Shown: positions 32,684 through 42,080 of the stretch, one piece after another
Layout of the letters: every line of letters starts with the position of its first letter
How positions within the stretch are numbered: the stretch's first letter is position 1
Assembly (NCBI GenBank): GCA_937906945.1
Contig: CALCUE010000047.1
Location: forward strand, 1-55,153
Origin: an uncultured Clostridia bacterium
GTDB taxonomy: Bacteria > Bacillota > Clostridia > Oscillospirales > Ruminococcaceae
Length of the DNA stretch: 55,153 nt
Reading direction: 5' to 3'
The notes under the pieces: model-generated
What the model was told of the DNA's origin: nothing
Databases searched by the model: none
The model's input: only the letters and a program-made list of their open reading frames with translations
Position numbers and translations under genes: made by a program

Positions 32684-33172
32684 TTGGAACACAAGGAAGA
32701 ATTTGAACTGATTGCCCTGCTTTTGGAAAAAGGTCTTACGATCTCCACCGCCGAAAGCTGCACCGGCGGCATGGTCGCCGCCCGGCTTACCTCCGTTTCC
32801 GGCGCTTCCGGCGCGTTTCCCTTCGGCGCTGTCACCTATTGCAACGACGCGAAGCATAAGGTTCTCGGTGTCTCCACCGAAACCTTAGAAGCCTTCGGCG
32901 CTGTCTCGGAAAAGACCGCTGAGGAAATGGCCTTCGGCGTTCGGAAGATCATGGGCGCCGATATCGGTGTCTCCGTCACCGGTGTCGCCGGTCCCAACCC
33001 TTCCGAAGGAAAACCGGTGGGGCTTGTCTTTGTCGGTGTTTCCAGCGACGCCTATTCCGCCGTTCTGGAAAACCATTTTTCCGGTGACCGGGAATCCGTC
33101 CGGAAACAGGCCACCGATATTGCTTTGCGGTTAGCGCTTCACGCCGCCGAACAGACGGAGGCGAAACCATGA
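32684..33172 (+). CDS. pncC: Nicotinamide-nucleotide amidohydrolase (CinA C-terminal domain)
   Basis: A 162-residue stand-alone CinA C-terminal domain that hydrolyses NMN to nicotinate mononucleotide in pyridine nucleotide recycling. AESCTGGMVAARLTSVSGAS, GAVTYCNDAKHKVLGV, GAVSEKTAEEMA and SVTGVAGPNPSEGKPVGLVF are the family blocks. Start TTG at 32684 with AAGGAAGG at a suitable distance. It overlaps the HAD gene by 4 nt. Confidence 0.92.
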   Translation: MEHKEEFELIALLLEKGLTISTAESCTGGMVAARLTSVSGASGAFPFGAVTYCNDAKHKVLGVSTETLEAFGAVSEKTAEEMAFGVRKIMGADIGVSVTGVAGPNPSEGKPVGLVFVGVSSDAYSAVLENHFSGDRESVRKQATDIALRLALHAAEQTEAKP

Positions 33173-33822
33173 GCTTTACTACCGTTCTTTTTGATCTTGA
33201 CGGCACACTGAGCGACCCTTACGAAGGGATCATCGGCGGCATCCAATACGCTCTTGAAAGCGTCGGTCTCCATGAAGACGATCCCGAAAAGCTCCGCCGT
33301 TACATCGGTCCCCCGCTTCGCCAGACCTTCGCTCTCTATGGTTTTAGCCCTGAGAAATGTGAAAAGCTGGTCGATAAATATCGGGAACTCTACCTTGTTT
33401 CCGGCATTCACCAGAACGTTCCGTATCCCGGCATTGAAAGCGTGCTCAAGGCCCTTTTCGAGCACGGAATAAAAATCGTATTAGCTTCATGCAAGCCGGA
33501 GGACGCCTGCCGGCAGATTTTGGATGAGCACGGCTTTCTTCCCTATTTTACCGACGTTGTCGGCGCCACCTTGGATAAGACCCTGGACACCAAACCAGCC
33601 ATCATCGGTGCCGCTCTTTCCCGCCTCGGTATCACCGGCGACGGTCTTTCCCAAACTTTGATGGTCGGTGACCGGGATATGGATATCCTCGGCGGCCATG
33701 AAAACCATATTCAGGCCGCCGGAACTTTATACGGCTATGGAACCCGTGACGAGCTTTCCTCCGTTGGCGCGGATTTTCTGGTCGAAAAACCGGAAGACCT
33801 TTTGAAAATTGTTTTTTCGTAA
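33169..33822 (+). CDS. HAD-superfamily phosphatase (phosphoglycolate phosphatase-like)
   Basis: A 217-residue HAD hydrolase with an alpha-helical cap: motif I FDLDGTLSD (D8, D10), motif II LASCKP, Lys in TLDTKPAIIG and motif IV MVGDRDMDILGG. Substrate uncertain; the YIGPPLRQTF segment in the cap is typical of the PGP-like branch. Translationally coupled to pncC (ATGA). Confidence 0.92.
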   Translation: MSFTTVLFDLDGTLSDPYEGIIGGIQYALESVGLHEDDPEKLRRYIGPPLRQTFALYGFSPEKCEKLVDKYRELYLVSGIHQNVPYPGIESVLKALFEHGIKIVLASCKPEDACRQILDEHGFLPYFTDVVGATLDKTLDTKPAIIGAALSRLGITGDGLSQTLMVGDRDMDILGGHENHIQAAGTLYGYGTRDELSSVGADFLVEKPEDLLKIVFS

Positions 33823-33829
33823 AAAACTG

Positions 33830-33858
33830 TTGGCTTTTTTCTCATTCCGTGTTATACT
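33830..33858 (+). promoter_or_regulatory. Probable sigma-A promoter of the small lipoprotein
   Basis: TTGGCT (33830-33835), 17-nt spacer, TATACT (33853-33858), about 38 nt before the TTG start. Confidence 0.55.
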
Positions 33859-33895
33859 ATAATTCATGAATATCTCCCATCAGGAGGTCCTGTTT

Positions 33896-34393
33896 TTGAA
33901 AAAAATGCTTCTTTTCGCGCTTTGCCTTACTTTGCTCCTTTGCGGCTGTGACCAGAAAGCAAAGCCTTTTTATGAAACCTCGTCCGACGCTATTACGCTG
34001 ACGACCCTTTATGACTACTATTTTCGGGATGACGAATACGTCCTCGCCACCTGGAACAATCAGACCGAAGGTACCATCCACTTCACCGATGAGTTCCGTT
34101 TAGAGAAGCTTTCCGGCAACACCTGGTACACCGTTTCCAAAACGGAAACGCCGGTCTTCCATGACGATTACACCCATTTCCTGGACGCCAAAACCGAAGG
34201 ATTGGCCAGTTACGACGTCAACCTCTATCTGGATGAGTTGGCCCAACAGACCACTTACCGCCTTTCGACCTATTGTTATGACGACGACGGGAATTATTAT
34301 CAGGTCTATGCCGAATTCATCTGCGACGACAAGGCCGCCGAAAATGAAGTCAAGGAGCTCATGGGGGCCGCTGATGCCTCCCCCAATACCTAA
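33896..34393 (+). CDS. Small lipoprotein, probable Ig-like domain
   Basis: A 165-residue lipoprotein. Signal KKMLLFALCLTLLLCGCDQ has a lipobox LCGC. The mature part (ITLTTLYDYYFRDDEYVLATWNN, then FRLEKLSGNTWYTVS and YRLSTYCYDDDGNYYQVYAEF) alternates like a beta-sandwich and resembles bacterial Ig-like lipoproteins that carry NxT...YxLEK-xGxWY patterns. I start at TTG 33896 because AGGAGG lies 8 nt upstream and the signal peptide begins there. Function unknown. Confidence 0.75.
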   Translation: MKKMLLFALCLTLLLCGCDQKAKPFYETSSDAITLTTLYDYYFRDDEYVLATWNNQTEGTIHFTDEFRLEKLSGNTWYTVSKTETPVFHDDYTHFLDAKTEGLASYDVNLYLDELAQQTTYRLSTYCYDDDGNYYQVYAEFICDDKAAENEVKELMGAADASPNT

Positions 34394-34407
34394 TAACTAA
34401 AAATTGA

Positions 34408-34436
34408 AACGCCGGAAAAGGTTTTTCCGGCGTTTT
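34408..34436 (+). terminator. Terminator of the small lipoprotein gene
   Basis: AACGCCGGAAAA and TTTTTCCGGCGTTTTT form a long stem and U-run. Confidence 0.88.
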
Positions 34437-34520
34437 TCTTTGCTCAAAATACATAAATCCGCCGTTTTAGCAAACAATGGCCCTGTCTGCTAAAAAAATG
34501 TGAATTTTTTATATTTTCCC

Positions 34521-34548
34521 TTGACACCAGCGAAAAAGAATGTATAAT
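34521..34548 (+). promoter_or_regulatory. Sigma-A promoter of the heat-shock operon
   Basis: TTGACA (34521-34526), 16-nt spacer, TATAAT (34543-34548), followed 7 nt later by CIRCE. Confidence 0.9.
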
Positions 34549-34555
34549 ATAGGTG

Positions 34556-34582
34556 TTGGCACTCCTAACAGCTGAGTGCTAA
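34556..34582. promoter_or_regulatory. CIRCE element (HrcA operator)
   Basis: TTGGCACTC-N9-GAGTGCTAA; the consensus is TTAGCACTC-N9-GAGTGCTAA, so one base differs. Its place at the transcription start implies HrcA autorepression, relieved by heat or protein misfolding. Confidence 0.96.
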
Positions 34583-34605
34583 TTCATCCGAAGGAGGCTT
34601 GCCCT

Positions 34606-35649
34606 ATGCGCTTCGACGACCGAAAAAAGCGAATTCTTTCCGCCATCATTGAAACGTATATTGAAACCGGCGAGCCGGTCGGTTCCAAAACCCTTTCCGA
34701 AATGCCGGAGATCTCCGTTTCCCCCGCCACGGTGCGAAACGAAATGGCCGCCCTTTTTGCCATGGGTCTTCTGGAACAGCCCCACACCTCCGCCGGACGG
34801 ATCCCTTCCCACCTCGGCTACCGGATGTACCTCGACAGCCTGATGAACCCGAAGCCTTTGACGGAGGACGAAAAGGACGAGATCGACGCTCTTTTCAACG
34901 TCAGCGACCCGGATCCGGATCGTCTTCTGGAGGACGCCGCCGAAGCGTTGGCTGAGCACAGTGGCTGCGCCACCGTCGCTTTGACAACGACGCCGGCTTA
35001 CGTGACGGTCAAACACATTGACATCGTCCCGGCGGACCGGAGGACCGTCGTCCTTCTGGTCATCGCCTCCAACGGCGTTGTCAAAAGCAAGGTCTGCCGC
35101 CTCAACTTCCAGGTCAACACCGGCATCGCCGATTTCTTCAAAAAATTCGCCAACGACCGTTTCGTGGACCACACGCTGAAAGAGATCAGCGCCGAATACG
35201 TCCGTTCCGTCGCCGTTCAGCTCGGCGACTATTCCGAGGTGTTCAGTCCCTTGATCGTCGGCATCTACGAACTTTGCAAAGAGGTCTATGAAGGGCAATA
35301 TTACCTCGGCGGCGAAGAAAAGCTGCTGACCTACAACGAATATTCCGACAGGGCGTTGGAAATTATGAAGCTTCTGGCTCGGCGGCACGAGATCGGTCCC
35401 GTTCTCGGCAACAACCCTTCCGGCGTCACGGTTTTCATCGGCAAGGAAAACAGTCTTTCGGAGCTTTCCGGAAGTTCCCTTCTTGTCGCCCGGTTTTCCA
35501 TCGGGGAAAACGACTGCGGCACCATCGGTCTCATCGGTCCGGTCCGCATGGACTATTCCCGCCTGATCCCGCAGCTCGAATATTTCGCGCAGAAACTCGG
35601 AACGCTGCTTTCCATGACCTATCAACAGAAGACAGGAGAAGAACAATGA
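34606..35649 (+). CDS. hrcA: Heat-inducible transcription repressor HrcA
   Basis: A 347-residue repressor that binds CIRCE. N-terminal winged helix RKKRILSAIIETYIETGEPVGSK and VSPATVRNEMAALFAMGLLEQPHTSAGRIPS, then the GAF-like dimer domain ending IGLIGPVRMDYSRLIPQL. I use the ATG at 34606 (MRFDD) because AAGGAGG lies 8 nt upstream; an ATT/TTG-type frame extension further upstream overlaps CIRCE. The stop overlaps the grpE start (ATGA). Confidence 0.97.
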   Translation: MRFDDRKKRILSAIIETYIETGEPVGSKTLSEMPEISVSPATVRNEMAALFAMGLLEQPHTSAGRIPSHLGYRMYLDSLMNPKPLTEDEKDEIDALFNVSDPDPDRLLEDAAEALAEHSGCATVALTTTPAYVTVKHIDIVPADRRTVVLLVIASNGVVKSKVCRLNFQVNTGIADFFKKFANDRFVDHTLKEISAEYVRSVAVQLGDYSEVFSPLIVGIYELCKEVYEGQYYLGGEEKLLTYNEYSDRALEIMKLLARRHEIGPVLGNNPSGVTVFIGKENSLSELSGSSLLVARFSIGENDCGTIGLIGPVRMDYSRLIPQLEYFAQKLGTLLSMTYQQKTGEEQ

Positions 35650-36176
35650 GTGAAAAAGAAAAAGTAACCACCGCGCCGGAGGAAACGCCGGAGCTTTCCG
35701 CTGAAGAGGCGCTTCAGGCGGAAATCGAAGCGCTCCGAGCGGAAAAGGAGAAGCTGGAGAAAGAAAAAGCGGAGCTCAACGACCGCTACCTTCGCATGAT
35801 GGCGGAATATGACAACTTCCGCAAACGCAGCCAGCGGGAAAAAGACGCCGTCTATGGCGACGCCACCGCCGACGCCGTCACGAAGCTCCTGCCTATTCTG
35901 GACTCCTTCGACCGTGCTTCGCAATACGCCTGCCCCGATGAACAGTATAAAAAAGGCATGGACCTCATCGGAAACTCCGTCAAAGAGGCTTTCGATTCCC
36001 TCGGCGTCAAAGAGATCCCCGCTCTCGGCGAACCTTTTGACCCGAAATTCCACAACGCCGTGATGCATAACGATGACCCCGCCTACGGCGAAAACGTCGT
36101 CACCGACGTCTATCGCAAAGGCTACACCCTCGGCGACAAAGTCATCCGCTATTCGATGGTCATCGTCGCCAACTGA
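35646..36176 (+). CDS. grpE: Nucleotide exchange factor GrpE
   Basis: A 176-residue cochaperone that releases ADP from DnaK. A Glu-rich N-terminal tail and long coiled coil (EEALQAEIEALRAEKEKLEK) lead to YLRMMAEYDNFRKRS and the C-terminal beta domain (GVKEIPALGEPFDPKFHNAV, VYRKGYTLGDKVIRYSMVIVAN). Confidence 0.97.
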   Translation: MSEKEKVTTAPEETPELSAEEALQAEIEALRAEKEKLEKEKAELNDRYLRMMAEYDNFRKRSQREKDAVYGDATADAVTKLLPILDSFDRASQYACPDEQYKKGMDLIGNSVKEAFDSLGVKEIPALGEPFDPKFHNAVMHNDDPAYGENVVTDVYRKGYTLGDKVIRYSMVIVAN

Positions 36177-36185
36177 AACCGCTAA

Positions 36186-36202
36186 AAAGGCGAAACGCCT
36201 TT
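36186..36202 (+). promoter_or_regulatory. Small hairpin between grpE and dnaK
   Basis: AAAGGCG-AAA-CGCCTTT in the 66-nt gap. With a weak U-stretch behind it, it may allow partial termination or mRNA processing that sets GrpE:DnaK ratio. Confidence 0.4.
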
Positions 36203-36242
36203 CAATAAATTTGTAATTCAATCATATTTGGAGGAATAGATT

Positions 36243-38096
<1,854 letters not shown>

Positions 38097-38122
38097 TTCT
38101 TCGCTTTGAATAAAAAGCACCA

Positions 38123-38152
38123 TTCTGCGCAGGGGGCTTCCTCTGCGCAGAA
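38123..38152 (+). promoter_or_regulatory. Hairpin between dnaK and dnaJ
   Basis: TTCTGCGCAG and CTGCGCAGAA, 10-bp perfect stem with a 10-nt loop and no U-run. A dnaK-dnaJ intergenic stem that favours dnaK mRNA is a common arrangement. Confidence 0.6.
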
Positions 38153-38188
38153 CTTGATATTCGCACATAAAGAAAAAAGGTGATAAAT

Positions 38189-39355
38189 TTGGCGGATAAG
38201 CGCGATTATTACGAAGTTCTGGGCGTAGAAAAGACGGCGTCCGACGACGAGATCAAAAAAGCCTACCGCAAATTGGCAAAGCAGTACCATCCGGACCTCA
38301 ACCCCAACGACCCCACCGCCGAAGGCAAATTCAAAGAGGTCGGCGAAGCCTATGAGGTCCTTTCCGATAAACAGAAGCGGGCCCGTTATGACCAGTTCGG
38401 TCACGCCGGTGTCGATCCGTCCTATGGCGGCGGCCAGGGCGGCTACGCCCGCTATCAGCAATATGACCACGGCGATTTTGGCGATTTCGGCGATATTTTC
38501 GGCGATATTTTCAGCGGCTTCGGCTTCGGCGGCGCCACCAAGACCCGGAACCCCAACGCCCCGATCCGTGGCAACACGGTCCAGACCCGTCTGACGCTGA
38601 CCTTTATGGAGGCCGTCAAGGGCTGCCATAAAGAGATCCCGGTCAGCCGGTTGGAAAACTGTTCCGACTGCCACGGAACCGGCGCCAAACCGGGCACCAG
38701 CCCGGAGACCTGCCCCGAATGCGGCGGCAGCGGCCAGGTCCACGTTCAGCAGCGCAGTCCTTTCGGCGTCATCCAGACCGTCAAAGCCTGTTCCCGCTGC
38801 GGCGGCAAAGGCAAGATCATCAGTGATCCCTGCAAAACCTGCAACGGCATGGGCCGTGTCCGTCATAACCGCAAGGTGAGCGTCGATATCCCCGCCGGCA
38901 TTGACGACGGCCAGACCTTTGTCGTCACCGGCGGCGGTGACGAAGGCGTCAACGGCGGTCCCGCCGGTGATCTTCACGTTGTTGTCACCGTCAAGGAAGA
39001 TTCCCTCTTTCAGCGCGACAATTTCGATATCTGGGTCGATATTCCGGTCACCTATTCCCAGGCGGTCCTCGGTGACGAGATCACCGTTCCGACCATCGAC
39101 GGAAAGGTCTCCTATAACATTCCGGAAGGGACTCAACCGGGAACGACCTTCCGCCTTCGCAACAAAGGCGTTTCCTATACCAATGGCCGTGGACGCGGCG
39201 ACCAGTACGTAAGGATCAACATTGAGGTCCCGACCAACCTTTCCGCCAAGCAGAAAGACCTGCTTCGGGACTTCGAATCCTCCACCGGCGAGCGCAACTA
39301 TGCCCGCCGCAAGAGCTTTGTCGATAAAATCAAGGACGCATTCAAAGGAGATTAA
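38189..39355 (+). CDS. dnaJ: Chaperone DnaJ (Hsp40)
   Basis: A 388-residue type I Hsp40. J domain with YHPD (HPD triad), Gly/Phe linker (GDFGDFGDIFGDIFSGFGFGG), four zinc repeats CSDCHGTG, CPECGGSG, CSRCGGKG and CKTCNGMG, and the C-terminal substrate domain. I start at TTG (38189, giving MADKRDYYEVLG) since AAAAAGG is 8 nt upstream; a GTG three codons earlier overlaps that site. Confidence 0.96.
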   Translation: MADKRDYYEVLGVEKTASDDEIKKAYRKLAKQYHPDLNPNDPTAEGKFKEVGEAYEVLSDKQKRARYDQFGHAGVDPSYGGGQGGYARYQQYDHGDFGDFGDIFGDIFSGFGFGGATKTRNPNAPIRGNTVQTRLTLTFMEAVKGCHKEIPVSRLENCSDCHGTGAKPGTSPETCPECGGSGQVHVQQRSPFGVIQTVKACSRCGGKGKIISDPCKTCNGMGRVRHNRKVSVDIPAGIDDGQTFVVTGGGDEGVNGGPAGDLHVVVTVKEDSLFQRDNFDIWVDIPVTYSQAVLGDEITVPTIDGKVSYNIPEGTQPGTTFRLRNKGVSYTNGRGRGDQYVRINIEVPTNLSAKQKDLLRDFESSTGERNYARRKSFVDKIKDAFKGD

Positions 39356-39358
39356 CGG

Positions 39359-40282
39359 ATGGAACTCTGGAACGAACTGACGGTCAAAGTCAAAACCGAG
39401 GATACCGAACGGGCCAGCGACATTTGCACGATGACCGCTGACGCCGGCATCTATGTGGAAGATTACAGCGATATTGAGAACGAGGTGTGGAACATCGCCC
39501 ACGTCGATCTCATCGAACAGGAGCTTCTGGAACGGGACCGTGCTCATTCGCTGATCCACGTCTATATCAAACAGGATTCCATCGCCGCCGAAGCCGCCGC
39601 TTTTCTGAAAGAACGGCTCACCGCCGAAGGCATTGAGCACGAAATTTCCATCGTCGGTGTCAACGAGGAAGACTGGGCCAACAACTGGAAGCAGTATTAC
39701 CACACCCAACGCATCGGCAAGCGCCTGGTGGTCTCCCCTTCCTGGGAGGATTACGAACCCACCGGGGATGACGTGCTCATGCGGCTCGATCCCGGCATGG
39801 CCTTCGGCACTGGCACCCACGACACCACCCGTCTCTGCCTGGAGCTTTTAGAGGATTGCGTCGGTGAAAAGACCCGCATCCTCGACGTCGGCACCGGAAG
39901 CGGCATTCTTTCCGTCGGCGGCGTGCTCCTCGGAGCGCCTTCCGCCCTCGGCGTCGATATCGACCCTGTTGCCGTCAAAGTCGCCAACGAAAACGCCGAG
40001 CTCAACGGCGTTTCCGACAAAACGACCTTCGTCTGCGGCGATCTGACCGACAAGGTCAGCGGGACTTTTGAAATCGTCACGGCGAACATCGTCGCCGACG
40101 TCATCATCCGCCTGCTCGGCACCGTCAAAAATTACCTTATTCCCGGCGGCGTGCTCATCGTCTCCGGCATCATCGACACCCGGGCTGACGAAGTGGAAAA
40201 CGCCTGCCACGAGGCCGGTTTTGAGACCGTCCGGCGTCGGGAACATGGCGGCTGGGTCGCCATTCTTCTCCGACTTGCATAA
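39359..40282 (+). CDS. prmA: Ribosomal protein L11 methyltransferase
   Basis: A 307-residue enzyme that trimethylates L11. N-terminal L11-binding domain, then WKQYYHTQRIGKRLVVSPSWE, LDPGMAFGTGTHDTTRLCLELLE and the SAM site ILDVGTGSGILSVGGVLLGA. ANIVADVI is the NPPF-like position. It starts 3 nt after dnaJ, a usual arrangement in Clostridia. Confidence 0.97.
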   Translation: MELWNELTVKVKTEDTERASDICTMTADAGIYVEDYSDIENEVWNIAHVDLIEQELLERDRAHSLIHVYIKQDSIAAEAAAFLKERLTAEGIEHEISIVGVNEEDWANNWKQYYHTQRIGKRLVVSPSWEDYEPTGDDVLMRLDPGMAFGTGTHDTTRLCLELLEDCVGEKTRILDVGTGSGILSVGGVLLGAPSALGVDIDPVAVKVANENAELNGVSDKTTFVCGDLTDKVSGTFEIVTANIVADVIIRLLGTVKNYLIPGGVLIVSGIIDTRADEVENACHEAGFETVRRREHGGWVAILLRLA

Positions 40283-40288
40283 ATCCAA

Positions 40289-40316
40289 CAAACCGCTCCA
40301 AAAGGAGCGGTTTTTC
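40289..40316 (+). terminator. Terminator of the heat-shock operon
   Basis: AAACCGCTCC-AAAA-GGAGCGGTTTTT. Confidence 0.9.
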
Positions 40317-40342
40317 TTTGCCTAAATTTTCCCTATTTATAG

Positions 40343-40371
40343 TTGTAAAATTCAAAGAAACATGGTAAAAT
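40343..40371 (+). promoter_or_regulatory. Sigma-A promoter of gltX-glnS
   Basis: TTGTAA (40343-40348), 17-nt spacer, TAAAAT (40366-40371), about 45 nt before gltX. Confidence 0.7.
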
Positions 40372-40415
40372 AGTTTTATATATCGCTAATTGCATAGCAG
40401 GAGGAATTCAAGACT

Positions 40416-42062
40416 ATGGATACCCAAAAATTGGCCGAACTCTTATTCCCCGACGTTACCGAAACGCCGGAAGAACTGGAGCTTCGTTATCCGCCCCGTG
40501 ACCTTCCCGAAGGCGCGAAAGTGACCCGTATGGCGCCGAGCCCCACCGGTTTCATGCACCTCGGCAACCTGTTCGGTGCCGTCACCGATGAGCGTCTGGC
40601 TCACCAAAGCGGCGGTCTCTTCTTCCTTCGGATCGAGGATACCGACAAAAAGCGGGAAGTTGAAGGCGGCGTGGAGACCATCATCTCCGTTTTCAAAAAA
40701 TTCGGTCTGAATTTCGACGAAGGCGCCCTTGTCGATGGCGAACTCGGAAACTACGGCCCCTATCGCCAGCGACAGCGTGCCGGTATCTACCACGTTTTCG
40801 CCAAAAAACTGGTTTTGGAGGGCAAAGCCTATCCCTGCTTCTGCACCGAAGAAGATCTGACCGAAATGCGCGCCAGACAGGAAGCGGAAAACGCCAACCC
40901 CGGTTACTACGGAAAATGGGCCGTCCACCGCGATATGGAACTGGAAGACATTGAAAAAGAACTGGCCGCCGGAAAACCGTGGGTGCTCCGCTTTAAGAGC
41001 GAAGGCGATCCTTCCAAATACATCCACCTCAATGACCTTGTTAAAGGCAAGATCGACATGCCGGAAAACGACCAGGATATCGTCCTTCTCAAGTCCGACG
41101 GCATTCCGACCTATCACTTTGCCCACGTCGTTGACGACCACCTGATGCGTACCACCCACGTCGTCCGTGGTGAGGAATGGCTCGCCACCTGGCCCGTTCA
41201 CGTTCAGCTTTTCGCCGCTCTCGGCTGGAAAGCGCCGAAATACGTTCATACCGCCCAGCTCATGAAAATGGACGGCGGCAGCAAACGGAAACTTTCCAAG
41301 CGGAAGGATCCCGAACTGGCCCTCGACTTCTATTTTGCCGAAGGCTACCCCGTTCCCTCCGTCATCGAATACCTTCTGACGCTTCTTAACTCCAACTTTG
41401 AGGAATGGCGGCTTGCCAACCCCAAAGAGCCGGTGCAGAACTTCAAGTTCACCACCAACAAAATGAGCGTCTCCGGTTCCCTGTTCGACCTTGATAAGCT
41501 CCGTGACGTTTCCCGGAACGTCGTCGCCATGCTTTCGACCGACGAAGTCTGGAACTACCTTTCCGACTGGGCCAAGCAGTATGACCCCGATTTCTACGCT
41601 CTGCTTGCCAAGGATGAGGCTTACGCCAAAGCCATTCTCTCTATCGGCCGCGGCATTCCGAAGCCGAGAAAGGATATCGCCGTCTGGAGCGAATTCAAGG
41701 ACTATATGGCCTTCTTCTATGACGAGCTCTTTATCGAAGGTCACGAATATCCCGAAGCCATGAGCACCGAGGACGTTGCCGCCGTGCTCAGCCAATATCA
41801 GGCTCTTTATGACGAGGCCGACGACCAGACCGTCTGGTTCAACAAAATCAAGGACCTCTCCGTCTCCCTCGGCTACGCCGCTTCGCCCAAAGAATATAAA
41901 CAGAATCCCGAGGCCTTCAAAGGTCATGTCGGCGACGTTTCCGCCGTTCTGCGGATGGCGGTCACCGGTCGTGTCAACAGCCCCGATATGTTCACCGTCA
42001 TGAACATCCTCGGAAAAGAAAAAGTGACCGAGCGCCTAAAGAAAGCGCTGGCCGCCCTTTAA
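40416..42062 (+). CDS. gltX: Glutamyl-tRNA synthetase
   Basis: A 548-residue class I synthetase charging tRNA-Glu for protein and tetrapyrrole synthesis. APSPTGFMHLGN holds the HIGH motif, FFLRIEDTDKKRE binds glutamate, and KLSKRKD (about 292) is the KMSKS motif. The C-terminal helical anticodon domain is complete. AGGAGG precedes the ATG. With a GlnRS gene directly downstream, this enzyme need only charge tRNA-Glu. Confidence 0.97.
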   Translation: MDTQKLAELLFPDVTETPEELELRYPPRDLPEGAKVTRMAPSPTGFMHLGNLFGAVTDERLAHQSGGLFFLRIEDTDKKREVEGGVETIISVFKKFGLNFDEGALVDGELGNYGPYRQRQRAGIYHVFAKKLVLEGKAYPCFCTEEDLTEMRARQEAENANPGYYGKWAVHRDMELEDIEKELAAGKPWVLRFKSEGDPSKYIHLNDLVKGKIDMPENDQDIVLLKSDGIPTYHFAHVVDDHLMRTTHVVRGEEWLATWPVHVQLFAALGWKAPKYVHTAQLMKMDGGSKRKLSKRKDPELALDFYFAEGYPVPSVIEYLLTLLNSNFEEWRLANPKEPVQNFKFTTNKMSVSGSLFDLDKLRDVSRNVVAMLSTDEVWNYLSDWAKQYDPDFYALLAKDEAYAKAILSIGRGIPKPRKDIAVWSEFKDYMAFFYDELFIEGHEYPEAMSTEDVAAVLSQYQALYDEADDQTVWFNKIKDLSVSLGYAASPKEYKQNPEAFKGHVGDVSAVLRMAVTGRVNSPDMFTVMNILGKEKVTERLKKALAAL

Positions 42063-42080
42063 GTAAGAAAGGAAATCACC

